NCBI GenBank assembly: GCA_922989275.2
Contig: OV277868.1
Span: 51,272,216 to 51,336,215, forward strand
From: Gari tellinella
Lineage: Eukaryota > Mollusca > Bivalvia > Cardiida > Psammobiidae
Direction of reading: 5' to 3'
Length of the DNA stretch: 64,000 bases
The notes under the pieces were generated by a model. The model saw only the letters and a list, made by a program, of their open reading frames with translations, was not told the DNA's origin and searched no databases. The number at the start of each line of letters is the position of its first letter. Position 1 is the stretch's first letter. Below, piece by piece: positions 1 to 10,700 of the stretch. Made by a program: the position numbers and the translations under genes.

Positions 1-185
1 TAGACGCATAGAAATAGTTTTATTGTGTTAACGCATTGATTCATATTATCAAGGAACTGACAATACTAATTAAAGTATTGGTTGACCTATCTTATCTCGT
101 AGGGGATTTTTTTTCAGAAAATGTAATTTGGCTATAGATATGATTCTAAGGGGTCGGATGCTGACTACTATTACTTTTTTTTTTT

Positions 186-249
186 TACGGATATCGCACA
201 ACTATTTATCGCACACTTTTGTGTGCGATAAATCGTTGAGCGATATCCC
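186..249. repeat. Short palindrome (hairpin), unclassified
   Basis: Two arms of about 28 bases, GGATATCGC...CGCACAC and its complement, face each other across a TTTT loop with only two or three mismatches. It probably is the core of a small MITE whose ends I could not fix. Confidence 0.6.
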
Positions 250-304
250 ATACCAAAAGCGAACCAGTACAACGACATGGCAATGTCATTGGTCAGATTA
301 CATC

Positions 305-540
305 TTAACCCATTCACTGCCATGACGTCATCCGCTTTAAACAAGTGTCGTCTGGTTCAAATACAGTGTCTGCGAAAAAATCAAAATCCGTCTATATGCT
401 TTTTAAAATGAAGTAAAGTTGAATGTGAGTGCCAAACATTTTGGATCCAGATCAGACGTTGCGTTACGAGGCGTTTGATCTGAATTCAAACTGTTTGCAA
501 TTGGTTGCCAAGTGGCGCTCAGCATGATAATGGTTGTTCA
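305..540. mobile_element. Pb-beta1 MITE, eroded
   Basis: Begins with TTAACCCATTCACTGCC followed by TGACGTCA, the usual family end. The core GATCAGACG...CGTTTGATC with outer CAAACTGTTTGC is present but mismatched. The right end is not sharp, so its limit is approximate. Confidence 0.6.
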
Positions 541-640
541 AGCTTGACAGTACACCGTAAAACTAGCTGTGCTTAACAATCGTTTGCTTATTGTCTTTAG
601 TCTGTGAATAAACTTTCAGTAAATATTCTGTTTGAGTCTT

Positions 641-890
641 TTAACCCTTTCCCCCCATAGCCTGTTTCTAGAATTGAAGATAGGCGACCACCTAAAGCAG
701 GTTAAAAGTAAAGCAGAATGCGCCTAAATGCGCATTCTGCTTTACTTTCAATCTTCTTTAAGCTATCTTCTGCTAGAATATAGAAAATATTTCTTATAAT
801 ACATATGCATGACTGTATAAATTGGAACTATTTTCTTCAGTGGAGGAATACATCAAATGTGCTAAAAGGCGCTTCTATGTGGGAAAGCAA
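641..890. mobile_element. Pb-alpha MITE
   Basis: Left end TTAACCCTTTCCCCCCATAG, right end CTATGTGGGAAAG in inverse orientation, and a central palindrome AAAGCAGAATGCGCC / GCGCATTCTGCTTT. The TTAA at the left edge fits piggyBac-type target choice; the right TTAA is eroded. No coding capacity. Confidence 0.75.
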
Positions 891-1196
891 AAGAAAAAGC
901 CGAATTATAACAATTTGTTTGGATCTTGATAAGACACTACGATATTCTGGACTAAATTTAAACTGTTAAAATACCTGTCAAAACTCGCTTAGCAAGATGG
1001 CTGACACTTTAATTCCAGGTATTTATACGTGGAATCGGATCCCAAACGTTTTATTTTGTTCAAGTCGAAACTTTTAAAGACCTCTAAAGTTTTAAATTGA
1101 ATGTACCTGCATTTTAATTCAATTTTCAGGTGTTGATTTACTGTGGTTTAGCAAGTGCGTTTTAAATGGACTGGAAGCTGGGGACTCAAGCGTCCA
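891..1196. other. Unassigned AT-rich DNA
   Basis: No open frame, RNA gene, hairpin or known repeat was recognised here. Confidence 0.5.
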
Positions 1197-1411
1197 TTAA
1201 CCTTGATCACGTGACGTAACTGTCGTCTGCGATATGTGTCGTCTGCACCATTTCTCAAGATTTAATCTTCTGCGTTTTCTTTAAGGAAATATCGTCAAAG
1301 TGGCAAACAGTTTGGATCCATATGAGTCACTGAGTTACGCAGCGTCTGATCATGGACCAAACTGTTTGTAAATTAAGTATTATACTCGGTGTTAGGCAGG
1401 GAAGGGGCTAA
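1197..1411. mobile_element. Pb-beta1 MITE
   Basis: TTAA then CCTTGATCACGTGACGT at the left, GGCAGGGAAGGGGCTAA at the right (TTAA mutated to CTAA), and a hairpin with GGCAAACAGTTTGGATCC and GGACCAAACTGTTTG arms. Confidence 0.7.
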
Positions 1412-1559
1412 TGGGGTTTAATGCACAGCGAAATCTCTCGCTGAAGGCCTGTATACTTGCATTAAAAGCATTGTAGCACGTATGAAAGAATTCCATCTAT
1501 TTCCAGATTAAAAAACTTGCTTTTGGCATAGCGGTTTTTCAGAAAAGTTGCATTTTCAA

Positions 1560-1676
1560 AAACCCTTTCACTGTTTAATTCCGAGTGCAATTAATGGTTA
1601 TTATTTGCAAACAGTTTTGATCGTAACGTAGCGTCTTATCATGATCCAAACTCTTTGACACTCATTACGATATGAC
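1560..1676. mobile_element. Pb-beta1 MITE fragment
   Basis: Carries the family left end (CCCTTTCACTG) and both hairpin arms (CAAACAGTTTTGATC / GATCCAAACTCTTTG) but lacks a recognisable right end. Confidence 0.55.
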
Positions 1677-2176
1677 TTAAGTCTTTACCCAATAACCTGT
1701 TTATAACATTAAAGACCAGTGATCAATTAAAGCAGGTTGAAAGTAAAGCAGAATGTGCCTTAACCCATTACCCCATAGCCTGATTCTAGTTTTGAAAACA
1801 AGTTATTACTTAAAGAAGGTTGAAAATAAAGCAGAATGTGCCCTAGGGCACATTCTGCTTTACTTTCAGCCTTCTTTAAGTTACTATCTGCTAGTATATA
1901 GAAAATATTTCTTATATTACATATTCATGACAGTATAAAATGGAACTTTTTTCTTTGGCGGATGAATAAAATGAATGCGCTAAAAGTCGCTTCTATAAGG
2001 GAAAGGGTTAAGGCACATTCTGCTTTACTTTCAGCCTGCTTTGAACTACCTTCTGCTATGCTAAATAAAATATTTGCTATGGTAATTGTTCATGAGGGTA
2101 TAAACTGGAACTATTTTCTTCAGCGGAGGAATAAATCAAATACGCTGAAAGTCGCTTCTATGGGGGAAAGGGTTAA
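1677..2176. mobile_element. Pb-alpha MITE (outer), split by a second Pb-alpha
   Basis: Flanked by TTAA at 1677-1680 and 2173-2176. Its left half runs to 1759 and stops inside the hairpin at GAATGTGCC; its right half resumes at 2008 with TTAAGGCACATTCTGC. The tip of the hairpin, GTGCC-TTAA-GGCAC, is where the inner copy landed. The two halves rejoin exactly if the inner copy and one TTAA are removed, which fixes TTAA as the target duplication of this family. Confidence 0.85.
1760..2011. mobile_element. Pb-alpha MITE (inner)
   Basis: Bounded by TTAA at 1760-1763 and 2008-2011. Ends are CCCATTACCCCATAGCC and CTATAAGGGAAAGGG; the centre is a palindrome GAATGTGCCCTAGGGCACATTC. It lies wholly within another member of its own family. 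Confidence 0.85.
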
Positions 2177-2314
2177 GTCAATTAATTTAAAATTATTTTT
2201 CAGAGACAAAAGGCCGACACTTGTTTAAAGCAGATGACTCCTTTGCTGTGAAGGTGGTGGCATGTCAGTAACTGCATTATTTATCGACTCGCGCATAAGA
2301 CAGTCTATTCCGTC

Positions 2315-2385
2315 GGCGGACCTGCAACAGTTGTACGGCTTCCGGTTAGTTCCCCAACTGTAACATGAACTCTTGCAGGACCGCC
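2315..2385. repeat. GC-rich hairpin in block A
   Basis: GGCGGACCTGCAACAGTTG pairs with CAACTGT...CTTGCAGGACCGCC, giving a stem interrupted by one internal bulge. It is repeated unchanged at 4103-4173. It could be a structured RNA or an element end; no transcript evidence is available. Confidence 0.6.
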
Positions 2386-2697
2386 ACCGGAAACGAACGC
2401 CTAAAGACTGAACAACAATTATGACAATTTCTTATCACTTTAATAATTCTCATCTTACAAGACCAGGGATAAACCTATATGTTGCACATAGTTATTTTAA
2501 ATGAAAAGCTAAGAGGTTGGAATGATATGGCCGCTACAGTTTGTTCACCAAGTTTCCATCGTGGCTAGGTTGAACATGGGAAAATGTCTAACGGTCCGGA
2601 AGTTCGATCCTGCCTGTATGAATAGGAGAAGCTGCCTTGCTCAAGTTGCTGATCACTGGCTTTACGCATTGTGTTCATACCCGCTATACCAATTACC

Positions 2698-2836
2698 AAC
2701 CAGTCCACACGCTACCTAGTGTGAACATATCGACCAGAACACACGTTACCTAGTGTGTATACGTACCAACCAGTGCACACGTTACCTAGTGCACACGTAC
2801 CGACAGGTACACACGTTACCTAGTGTGTACACACCA
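2698..2836. repeat. Minisatellite, about 4 units, dyad core
   Basis: Four units of roughly 35-40 bases each carry CACACGTTACCTAGTGTG, itself an imperfect palindrome, separated by ACCAACCAGT or ACCGACAGGT spacers. The same array occurs at 4486-4624 in block A'. Confidence 0.8.
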
Positions 2837-3109
2837 GTTACACCACTATATTGCCAATACGCAACTTTCATTATAACACGCCAAAGAATTTAGGGGGTAC
2901 ACAGGATACGCCAAGTACGAGGACTGTGCGAGCGAGATCCCTACCCCTAAATTTTGTTTGTGAATTTGAATTTAGATGACGATAAATTTATAAGGCAGTT
3001 TATTTGTATATCTTACAAGTTGTAAAGTTCTCACCTCTCACTCTAGTTACCCACAGATGACTGTGGACTATCGTAGTGAGGGTTGTTCAACGAAAGGCAA
3101 GGATCAAAC

Positions 3110-3840
3110 AACTAGACCGCAGAATTTTCGTACCACTGTAGCGACAATAAAAATCGATTAATTAGCCTACTGCATTTATCAACAGTTCCTGATTGAATTA
3201 ACCTTCATCACAGTTCATAATGTCAAATATGACCCAATACTTTGCACTGTTCTCAGATTACATTTCACGCTGTAGGGTTCCTTTACAAAACATCCTCGTC
3301 GAATGTCATTATCACATGAGGGGTTAACGATTTCTGTCCGATATAATAGAGAGCATTATTCACCACAAAATTAATGTGTTCTTTTTATTATCTGTTTGCC
3401 CGCATGTTCTACATCCCTGTCTCGATTTCACAACTTGAGGACCTCCAGATCCCGTTGCAGGTCCTGAACTGCTTGGTCAAATGGAGGCACATGGCACCAG
3501 GTCCCATTGAATGGCGCTTCTCCCGGAGCTGAAATAATGAAAGAACTACCGCAGACCAACTGACATTGATTGTGACGTCTTTGAAGCATTCATGTTATAC
3601 ATATACTACACTTCCATTCAGATATCTATGATTTGAGTCTTATAGCTAGCTTAAACATTGACATATTTTCAAAACCTTTCTATCATCGATCTAGTGTCTC
3701 CGATGCGTTAAGACCTATCTACATCACTGAGTGTTTACTATTCCTTTCCGTATGCCATGACCATTTTGAAGCCACATCAGAGCGGGCCAAGAAAGTGAAC
3801 TAGTCTCGTATTATGTTTTATGTGGGAGTGGTGGGAGGGG
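3110..3840. other. Unassigned DNA between duplicated blocks
   Basis: No gene or family recognised. It does not recur after block A', so the duplication is not a simple tandem copy. Confidence 0.5.
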
Positions 3841-4069
3841 GACGATTTTTCTTTGCTGCTTCCTTGCTTGTTAGCTCGATTGAAAAGGAAGATGACGTCA
3901 CCAATGATGTCATAAATGTTTTATCTCGTGACTAAAATGCTTTCATGGTGAAAGGGAGGTAATTGTGTTAAACTAAGCCTAGTATATGAGACCAACCATT
4001 CCAAACACTCTTGTGCATGCTCGCTAAAATAATGTGCGTTATTGCTATAAAGCAATAACGATTATTATT
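3841..4069. repeat. Duplicated block B, copy 1 (229 bp)
   Basis: Identical by eye to 9584-9812. Contains GATGACGTCACC (a CRE-type palindrome) and ends in ATTATTATT. It abuts block A' with six shared bases (ATTATT at 4064-4069), so the junction shows microhomology. Confidence 0.8.
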
Positions 4070-4897
4070 TATCGACTCGCGCATAAGACAGTCTATTCCG
4101 TCGGCGGACCTGCAACAGTTGTACGGCTTCCGGTTAGTTCCCCAACTGTAACATGAACTCTTGCAGGACCGCCACCGGAAACGAACGCCTAAAGACTGAA
4201 CAACAATTATGACAATTTCTTATCACTTTAATAATTCTCATCTTACAAGACCAGGGATAAACCTATATGTTGCACATAGTTATTTTAAATGAAAAGCTAA
4301 GAGGTTGGAATGATATGGCCGCTACAGTTTGTTCACCAAGTTTCCATCGTGGCTAGGTTGAACATGGGAAAATGTCTAACGGTCCGGAAGTTCGATCCTG
4401 CCTGTATGAATAGGAGAAGCTGCCTTGCTCAAGTTGCTGATCACTGGCTTTACGCATTGTGTTCATACCCGCTATACCAATTACCAACCAGTCCACACGC
4501 TACCTAGTGTGAACATATCGACCAGAACACACGTTACCTAGTGTGTATACGTACCAACCAGTGCACACGTTACCTAGTGCACACGTACCGACAGGTACAC
4601 ACGTTACCTAGTGTGTACACACCAGTTACACCACTATATTGCCAATACGCAACTTTCATTATAACACGCCAAAGAATTTAGGGGGTACACAGGATACGCC
4701 AAGTACGAGGACTGTGCGAGCGAGATCCCTACCCCTAAATTTTGTTTGTGAATTTGAATTTAGATGACGATAAATTTATAAGGCAGTTTATTTGTATATC
4801 TTACAAGTTGTAAAGTTCTCACCTCTCACTCTAGTTACCCACAGATGACTGTGGACTATCGTAGTGAGGGTTGTTCAACGAAAGGCAAGGATCAAAC
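4064..4897. repeat. Duplicated block A, copy 2 (A')
   Basis: Offset 1,788 bases from copy 1 with no difference seen over 834 bases. After 4897 the sequence diverges at once (TCCCAGACCGCC versus AACTAGACCGC). Confidence 0.8.
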
Positions 4898-5892
4898 TCC
4901 CAGACCGCCAGAATTACGCCACAAAATTAAACTTCAAGTTCTAAAGAAGTTAAATTTCCGCCAATTCTGCTATTTAAGTACATGTATGATTTAGAGAGTG
5001 ACGCATTTCATTAATGTTAATGTAACTTATTTCCACAAGCCTTTAGTACAGTTCAACCGGACTGAATGGCTGTAGGTATCTACTGTATTCCTAAATGTAC
5101 CTTTATTGTATACCTCGCCAAAATGCATTTCTTTTCTATTGTAGATCTAATAGTACACTAACGGGCACCACCCAAGTTCAACCACTGGGTCATGTCAAAC
5201 ACCAAATTCGAATTCATGCACGATATATGATACCAGTACTCTATTTCTTTGTCAACATTTCGTCTAAGTATAAGATCATCGTTTTTAGACATTAATGCAA
5301 ATCTTCCTTGCTTAAAGAGCATATTTATAAGCTACTGCTTAAAAGATTTATAATTTACTGAACATACTAATATTTGTTTTGAGCAGAACTGAACATACCT
5401 TTATTGATTTGTACATCAGTACACCATCATATAACTAACACATTTATTGCTTTATAACACAAAGAAAAAACAAAACATATTTACATAATTTTACATTATG
5501 TGTGGTTTACCATTTTAATGTCGCAACCACGTTTCCTATTGATAAACTTTTACAAGCTAACATCAGAAATCTACACCACGGAATAGAGGCACCCGATTAT
5601 GATAGTGTTAATAGATCTACTTGTACTCGACAAGAGGGTGATTGGCGCTCACTGCTATCGAATTTAAGGACAACATGAACAATGAAATGTATCTTAACAT
5701 GTCAAAATATCTCCGATTTGCTGATTTTTTATTATTATTACTTTTTAACATTGCACGGCAAATTATGCAAGTATGTTTCGGTTTGCATCATGGACCCGTA
5801 TATCGATTAAATCTACAGTGTCTGTATTTAAAGGCAAAACGTCTGCCATTGTACTGTTTGCTACTGATTGGTTGGTTGATTGATACACGTGA
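4898..5892. other. Unassigned DNA
   Basis: AT-rich, no supported gene. Open frames at 5095-5295 and 5642-5917 show no recognisable domain and no codon pattern, and are best read as chance. Confidence 0.45.
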
Positions 5893-5965
5893 GCCGGCGG
5901 ACGTGATCCGATATTAACGCGTTCCACTACCAAACCAGGAGGCGCTAGTTCGATCCTCCGCCAAC
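5893..5965 (+). repeat. tRNA-like sequence (SINE head or tRNA relic)
   Basis: GGCGGAC at the start can pair with CTCCGCC at the end like an acceptor stem. TGATCCGATATTAACGCG resembles an A box with D arm, and AGTTCGATCCTCC resembles a B box. The anticodon and T arms do not fold cleanly, so it is not a functional tRNA. A tRNA-derived SINE is the likeliest reading. Confidence 0.35.
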
Positions 5966-6695
5966 ACTTCATAACCCGAGGTCAGATGTGCCAGTGCATT
6001 CAAGAACCAGAGAACCCCGTCGACAACATGAGTAGCATAGGGCATGGCGCCCGGATTTTCCGTTCCCTTTATCTCGAGGTGGATTGGGTCAACTTAGCCG
6101 CTTTCACAGAAACGGACGTAAACATATACAACCAACAAACCGACTAATACCCTAGACTAGCCAGAGCTCATAGTCACTTTATCCCAAGACGAAAACGGAT
6201 TTATGTACATACAATACCGAACTGCTGATCATAATCCTTCCAGCCTAAACCTGTTTGGCTTTATTGCTCCAGATGTCACACACAACGCTCTTGTACTGAT
6301 GGTTATTGAGCTTTCCCTCTCCTCTAGACAAGTCTTCTTGTACACTTGACATTGCCGTGTCTAGTCAGAAGTGTCACACTCAGGTGTTAAAAGAAAAATA
6401 TTTGTAGAAATGTATAAGAATATGAATACAGTGTCGTTAACAGAATAGCTCTCATTCTATTTATATTTTATTACATAGAATAGATATATGTCAATTTTTG
6501 CTAGACTTTAAACTAAATACCGCGCACGGAGGGTCGGACACAATGATGCTGTTCAATGTCCATATGATCTTAATCTTCCTAGAAGACGGCATAGTAAACC
6601 TAAATCAAAATGTACACTCAATACTGCCTACTGAGGTAAATCAAGAATTAGATACCAATGTGGAGAATCCAATCAGTCGCACTTTCTGGCTAGGG
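5966..6695. other. Unassigned DNA downstream of the tRNA-like sequence
   Basis: The first 200 bases could be a SINE body. No gene or further repeat recognised; the open frame at 6498-6716 has no known domain. Confidence 0.4.
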
Positions 6696-6864
6696 CGCCA
6701 CCAAAACCTAGGGTAAGGGTAAACTTTACAATCTGTTCGCAAGTATTTTCGTAGAAATTAACTGGCTATCTTTTGTATCACTAACCTGGCCATTTATTGT
6801 AACATTAATCTGGCCATTTCTTGTGACATTAACCTGACCACAAAATTAACATTTTTGGTGGCAG
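6696..6864. repeat. Small inverted-repeat element with 24-bp tandem units
   Basis: GCCACCAAAA at the left and TTTTGGTGGC at the right are inverted copies. Between 6777 and 6845 three units of about 24 bases share ACATTAACCTGGCCATTT. Confidence 0.6.
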
Positions 6865-7539
6865 ACTTTTTTTTTAAATTTCGTCAACTTTCTCGTTCTA
6901 CTGTATTCTTTACAATTGAGCATTTCGATTCAAAGCTAGTTGTTGTGGCCTACAGCTACCCTGAATTCAACTATTTAACCACCATGTAGGCTGTTGCAGT
7001 ATCATCAAAAGTGCTGTGTAATAGATGGAAAAACAACATCGATAATCTGAAACTCTAAACCGATTAATTATCCATTGAATTTGTACCATCGGTATCTTTG
7101 CTACCATAACTTTCATGCCTTGGGTCTAATTAAACTCTTGGAAAAAGGTTAATCTATATAAGATATTGAAGCTTTAAACTGTTTGTACGCATTCTGAAAC
7201 AGCCATTTGAAGATTCTTAATTTCTTAAATGTAAAAAAGGTTAGAAAACTTCGAGTGTGAATGTTGAAATATCACTATTCTAAGTCTAAAATGCAAATAA
7301 AAGGCTATTGTGTATATCGCTTATAACATCACTTATTCTCCATAACCAATTTATGTTACAATAGTCTTCAAGCATGATAAGTAGTCCACATGCGTACAGT
7401 TAGATGATATGGAGCTATTTCTCGTCTTTGCCAGAGGGACGACAATTGTCACAAAATTAGCATGTCGTTCCAGGGATTCATTAATGAGAGTACATAATAA
7501 GATACTTTTTGAGCATTTTGTCGATGTCTTGAAAGGTAC
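6865..7539. other. Unassigned AT-rich DNA
   Basis: No supported gene, RNA or repeat. Confidence 0.5.
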
Positions 7540-9275
7540 GGCTAGATCTAGATATTTTTCCAGAGATATATCTACTTAAATTGTCTCTAGTTCTATAGAC
7601 ATGTTTGTTGTTCTTTGAATGGTAGTAGAGATCTAAATTAATATTTTAACAAAACAAGATAATGATTGTTTGCTTTAACTACGCCTTGTTTTGCAACGAC
7701 AAGAATGACATAAGTAGAATCTAATTTAATTTAGCATTAGATCTAGATCTATCAGCTATAATCTACATTTTAATGATAGAATCTATATTCGATAAGCCCA
7801 GAACGATAATTGGAGACAATCCGAATGAATCGGAGCAACTCTAAATCTAATTATCACCACCATGGTTTAGATCTAGATCTGTAACCAATTTAATAACAAT
7901 AATTATCATCAACGGATCATCATCATCTTGCGCTAGTGCTAGATCTAGATATCTACATGCATATCGACATATCCACATCATCATGACATGATTCATCAAT
8001 CGGTTAGATCTAGATCTAGACCTATATAGATCCAGATCGATACTGTAAACTTGTGCATTTGCAAAATAAGGCCCGTTCTTTCATCTTGTAGATCTAGATC
8101 TATATCTCATTCAACTATGAATAGGTCCCACAGATCGTCAATTGCATTATCACTAAAAATCTTTAAAGTAGGTCTAGATCTAGCTCTGATTTTGCAAACT
8201 ATTTATTATATATAAATAACAGAACAGAACAAAACTTAATTTTATCTCCGGCATGGTTACATGCAGCATGAGGTTAAATATAGTTTATACATCCCATAGC
8301 TATGACGTAATTGTTTCAAATGACGTCATAAGAACGTAACATGTTCCACCGAAATGTTGGCTACCAAGTACATCTACTCCAAATTTATGACGTCATAAGT
8401 GAGCGCGAGGACAGCCTTGCAAACTAAAGCAAATAAATAATGCAAACTAGAGATCGATCTTACTCTCATGAATTAAAATTAAGACAATAATTTGACAATA
8501 TCATCTCGTCTTGAACAAACATTCGTAGAGGCAACCCAAAGTTGCATAAAGGATCTAAAGAGTTCCACTAAATAACGGATGGAATCCCCAAATTATTATG
8601 TAGACGTTGCATAGACCAGATCACACCACAATAACCAAACTTAGTAGTTCTAGATCCAGATCTCGCTCTAATTTTTGAATGCAATCTAGAACAAGAATTA
8701 ATTACATAGATCTACACCTTCTGCATTTGACCTCTGGTTATTTTCAGTTGCTTGACCTTTATCTAGATCTAGATCTATATCAGACTAGATCCAGATTTCT
8801 ATATCTAGATCAAAACGTCAAACACTAACAGCAAAAACTTCTTGATTCCATGCCTATCTATTTTCTGACGTTTTATAAAAGTTCAGCTCATACATGCTGA
8901 TTGCTGAAGGTAGATCTAGATCTACCGGTGCATGACATGTATAGATCTATACATTCTAGAAACAAATTTATCTTGTAGATCTAGATCTAGAAAACTTTCT
9001 GTATATCTATAGTGATCCGTTATTGGCAGGTTGGCTGTACTGTCCCAAAGTTACTAGGCCTATTTCAATTCAGTGTCATAATCTTTTACGTATTTTATGG
9101 TTAACGGTGAAGTTTAAACTGTTCTCTGTGTTTACAAACAAGCATTAAATGACGTGTCTAGATCTACCCTATTCGGATATTTCGGGATACACAGTAACCC
9201 TGTGCTAGATCCAGGTAAGTTAAGGTGATTGAGCATCTATTCTAGATCTATTTCATCGGTCACATAAGTAGATCT
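7540..9275. repeat. Field of AGATCT / TAGATCTAGATCTA palindromes
   Basis: About 25 AGATCT palindromes occur in 1.7 kb, many doubled as TAGATCTAGATCTA, with irregular spacing and unique DNA between them, so this is not a simple tandem array. Chance would give less than one. CRE palindromes TGACGTCA also occur near 8322 and 8388. A second small cluster lies near 30560-30600. It could be a clustered protein-binding region or relics of a palindromic satellite; the function is unknown. Confidence 0.8.
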
Positions 9276-9326
9276 AAACCTACAAGGCTATCCACCAATT
9301 CATGCAATCACTAACTTTATATTTGC

Positions 9327-9583
9327 TTGCATATAACCTCTAAAAACTTGATAAAGAAAGGAAAAACGGATATTTTACCAAGATTTCTGCCTGCGATTTC
9401 TTTTGGAATCGCTTGTTTGGTGGCTGTGTTCGTCGATGTGATTACATTCGTCATCCTCGCATACGATTTCTTTGTTGGATCAACATTGTGCTCTTCATGG
9501 TCTTGTTTAAGTTTGACATCCTTCGTTTAGCTCCTTTTCCCCATATCCTTGCCGATTATATCAGATTTAACTTTAATATTTTT
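9327..9583. other. Open frames on both strands, unassigned
   Basis: The plus strand has an open frame of 67 codons with a hydrophobic middle; the minus strand has an overlapping open stretch of about 60 codons with a hydrophilic, protein-like composition but no usable start or splice acceptor. Neither shows a domain I recognise. Treat as non-coding unless transcripts are found. Confidence 0.25.
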
Positions 9584-9812
9584 GACGATTTTTCTTTGCT
9601 GCTTCCTTGCTTGTTAGCTCGATTGAAAAGGAAGATGACGTCACCAATGATGTCATAAATGTTTTATCTCGTGACTAAAATGCTTTCATGGTGAAAGGGA
9701 GGTAATTGTGTTAAACTAAGCCTAGTATATGAGACCAACCATTCCAAACACTCTTGTGCATGCTCGCTAAAATAATGTGCGTTATTGCTATAAAGCAATA
9801 ACGATTATTATT
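9584..9812. repeat. Duplicated block B, copy 2 (B')
   Basis: Offset 5,743 bases from 3841-4069 and identical over 229 bases. It is followed by unrelated sequence (GCTGAGCTTTCTCC), not by block A. Confidence 0.8.
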
Positions 9813-9862
9813 GCTGAGCTTTCTCCTTTTCTGCTTTTTCTGCATGTACCCCATTCACTGCT

Positions 9863-10115
9863 TTAACCCGTTCCCTTATAGAAGCGCCTTTTAGCACATA
9901 CATTTTATTCATCCGCTGAAGAAAATAGTTCCAAATTATACCGTAATGAATATGTGTCATATTTAATCCTTTCCTTATTCTAGCAGTTAATAGCTTAAAG
10001 CAGGCTGAAAGTAAAGCAGAATGCGCCTTAGGGCGCATTCTGCTTTACTTTCAACCTGCTTTAAGTAGTCACATATCTTCAATACTAGAAACAATGCTAT
10101 CAGGTAAAGGGCTAA
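9863..10115. mobile_element. Pb-alpha MITE (inverse orientation)
   Basis: TTAACCCGTTCCCTTATAG at the left, GGTAAAGGGCTAA at the right, with palindrome AATGCGCCTTAGGGCGCATT. Its sequence is very close to the copy at 54507-54759, suggesting a young subfamily. Confidence 0.8.
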
Positions 10116-10499
10116 CAATGGCATTTCTCAAATAGGATCCTGGGGCCCGTTTCATAAAACTTCGTACTACAAATGTTGTCAGGTTATAAAATTCTCAATT
10201 ATTATTTATGTCTCCATCTAATCCTGTCTTGTGACATCTCTTTGGAATTGTATTGAAAAGACGATTCCAAAGAGAAGTCTCAAGACAGGATTAGATACAG
10301 AAATCAGAAATTAAATGTATTTTAAAGTTTTGACATACGACCGTTTTTGTCGTACGAAGTTTTATAAAAGCGCCCCTAGTCAGGATCCAAACATATGTTA
10401 AAGTTTCAAAAGTTAGACGACTTAATATCGGTTTGGGAAATAAAAAGCAAACGAATTGGTTGTTTTAAGCAGATGTGGACATGCTAGTGAAGGGGTTAA
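10116..10499. mobile_element. Pb-beta1 MITE split by a Gc element
   Basis: The left part ends at GGATCCTG and the right part resumes with TCAGGATCCAAAC, the two halves of the family stem. The right end GTGAAGGGGTTAA is intact. Removing 10142-10377 nearly restores the stem. Confidence 0.65.
10142..10377. mobile_element. Gc MITE
   Basis: Ends GGGGCCCGTTTCATAAAAC and its imperfect complement (GTTTTATAAAAGCGCCCC). The inner arms ATCTAATCCTGTCTTG...GGAAT pair with ATTCC...CAAGACAGGATTAGAT. The ends resemble Harbinger-type elements (inference). Confidence 0.75.
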
Positions 10500-10639
10500 A
10501 GAGACTGAAAACCAACTGGTGTCATCAAAAATAATTTGTGAATGTATGAATATGTCCAACGCTTATATAAATACGTAAATATTAGTGTAGACTAAGAAAT
10601 TCTCTAAAACATACATTTCAAAGAACGGTATCTTTATTA

Positions 10640-10700
10640 TTACTGTACCCGATTTATATAGCGCTCTTTTCACACAAGAGGTGTGCGTTCAAAAGCGCTT
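10640..10700 (-). repeat. LINE/SINE 3' tail of L2 type
   Basis: Read on the minus strand, GAAGCGCTTTTGAACGC...GAGCGCTATATAAAT followed by AATAATAAAG is the AAAGCGCTATATAAAT-type tail found at the 3' ends of many L2-clade LINEs and their SINEs. No coding part is attached. Confidence 0.5.

Larger units (their letters stand above)
2276..3109. repeat. Duplicated block A, copy 1 (834 bp)
   Basis: Identical by eye to 4064-4897. Inside it, in order: a GC-rich hairpin (2315-2385), a tRNA-like stretch near 2555-2625 with an A-box-like TGGCTAGGTTG and a B-box-like AGTTCGATCCT, a four-unit minisatellite (2698-2836), and an inverted repeat AATTTAGGGG / CCCCTAAATT around 2888-2956. It could be a non-autonomous retroposon or composite mobile block; no protein is encoded and the only open frame, about 65 codons, looks incidental. 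The perfect identity means a very recent duplication or an assembly effect. Confidence 0.8.

Noticed and set aside
5893..5965. Functional tRNA gene
   Set aside because: Acceptor stem and boxes are suggestive, but the anticodon and T arms do not pair.
9327..9658. Membrane-protein-like open frames on the plus strand
   Set aside because: Hydrophobicity comes from a T-rich strand; no conserved domain, and the 3' part is the duplicated block B.
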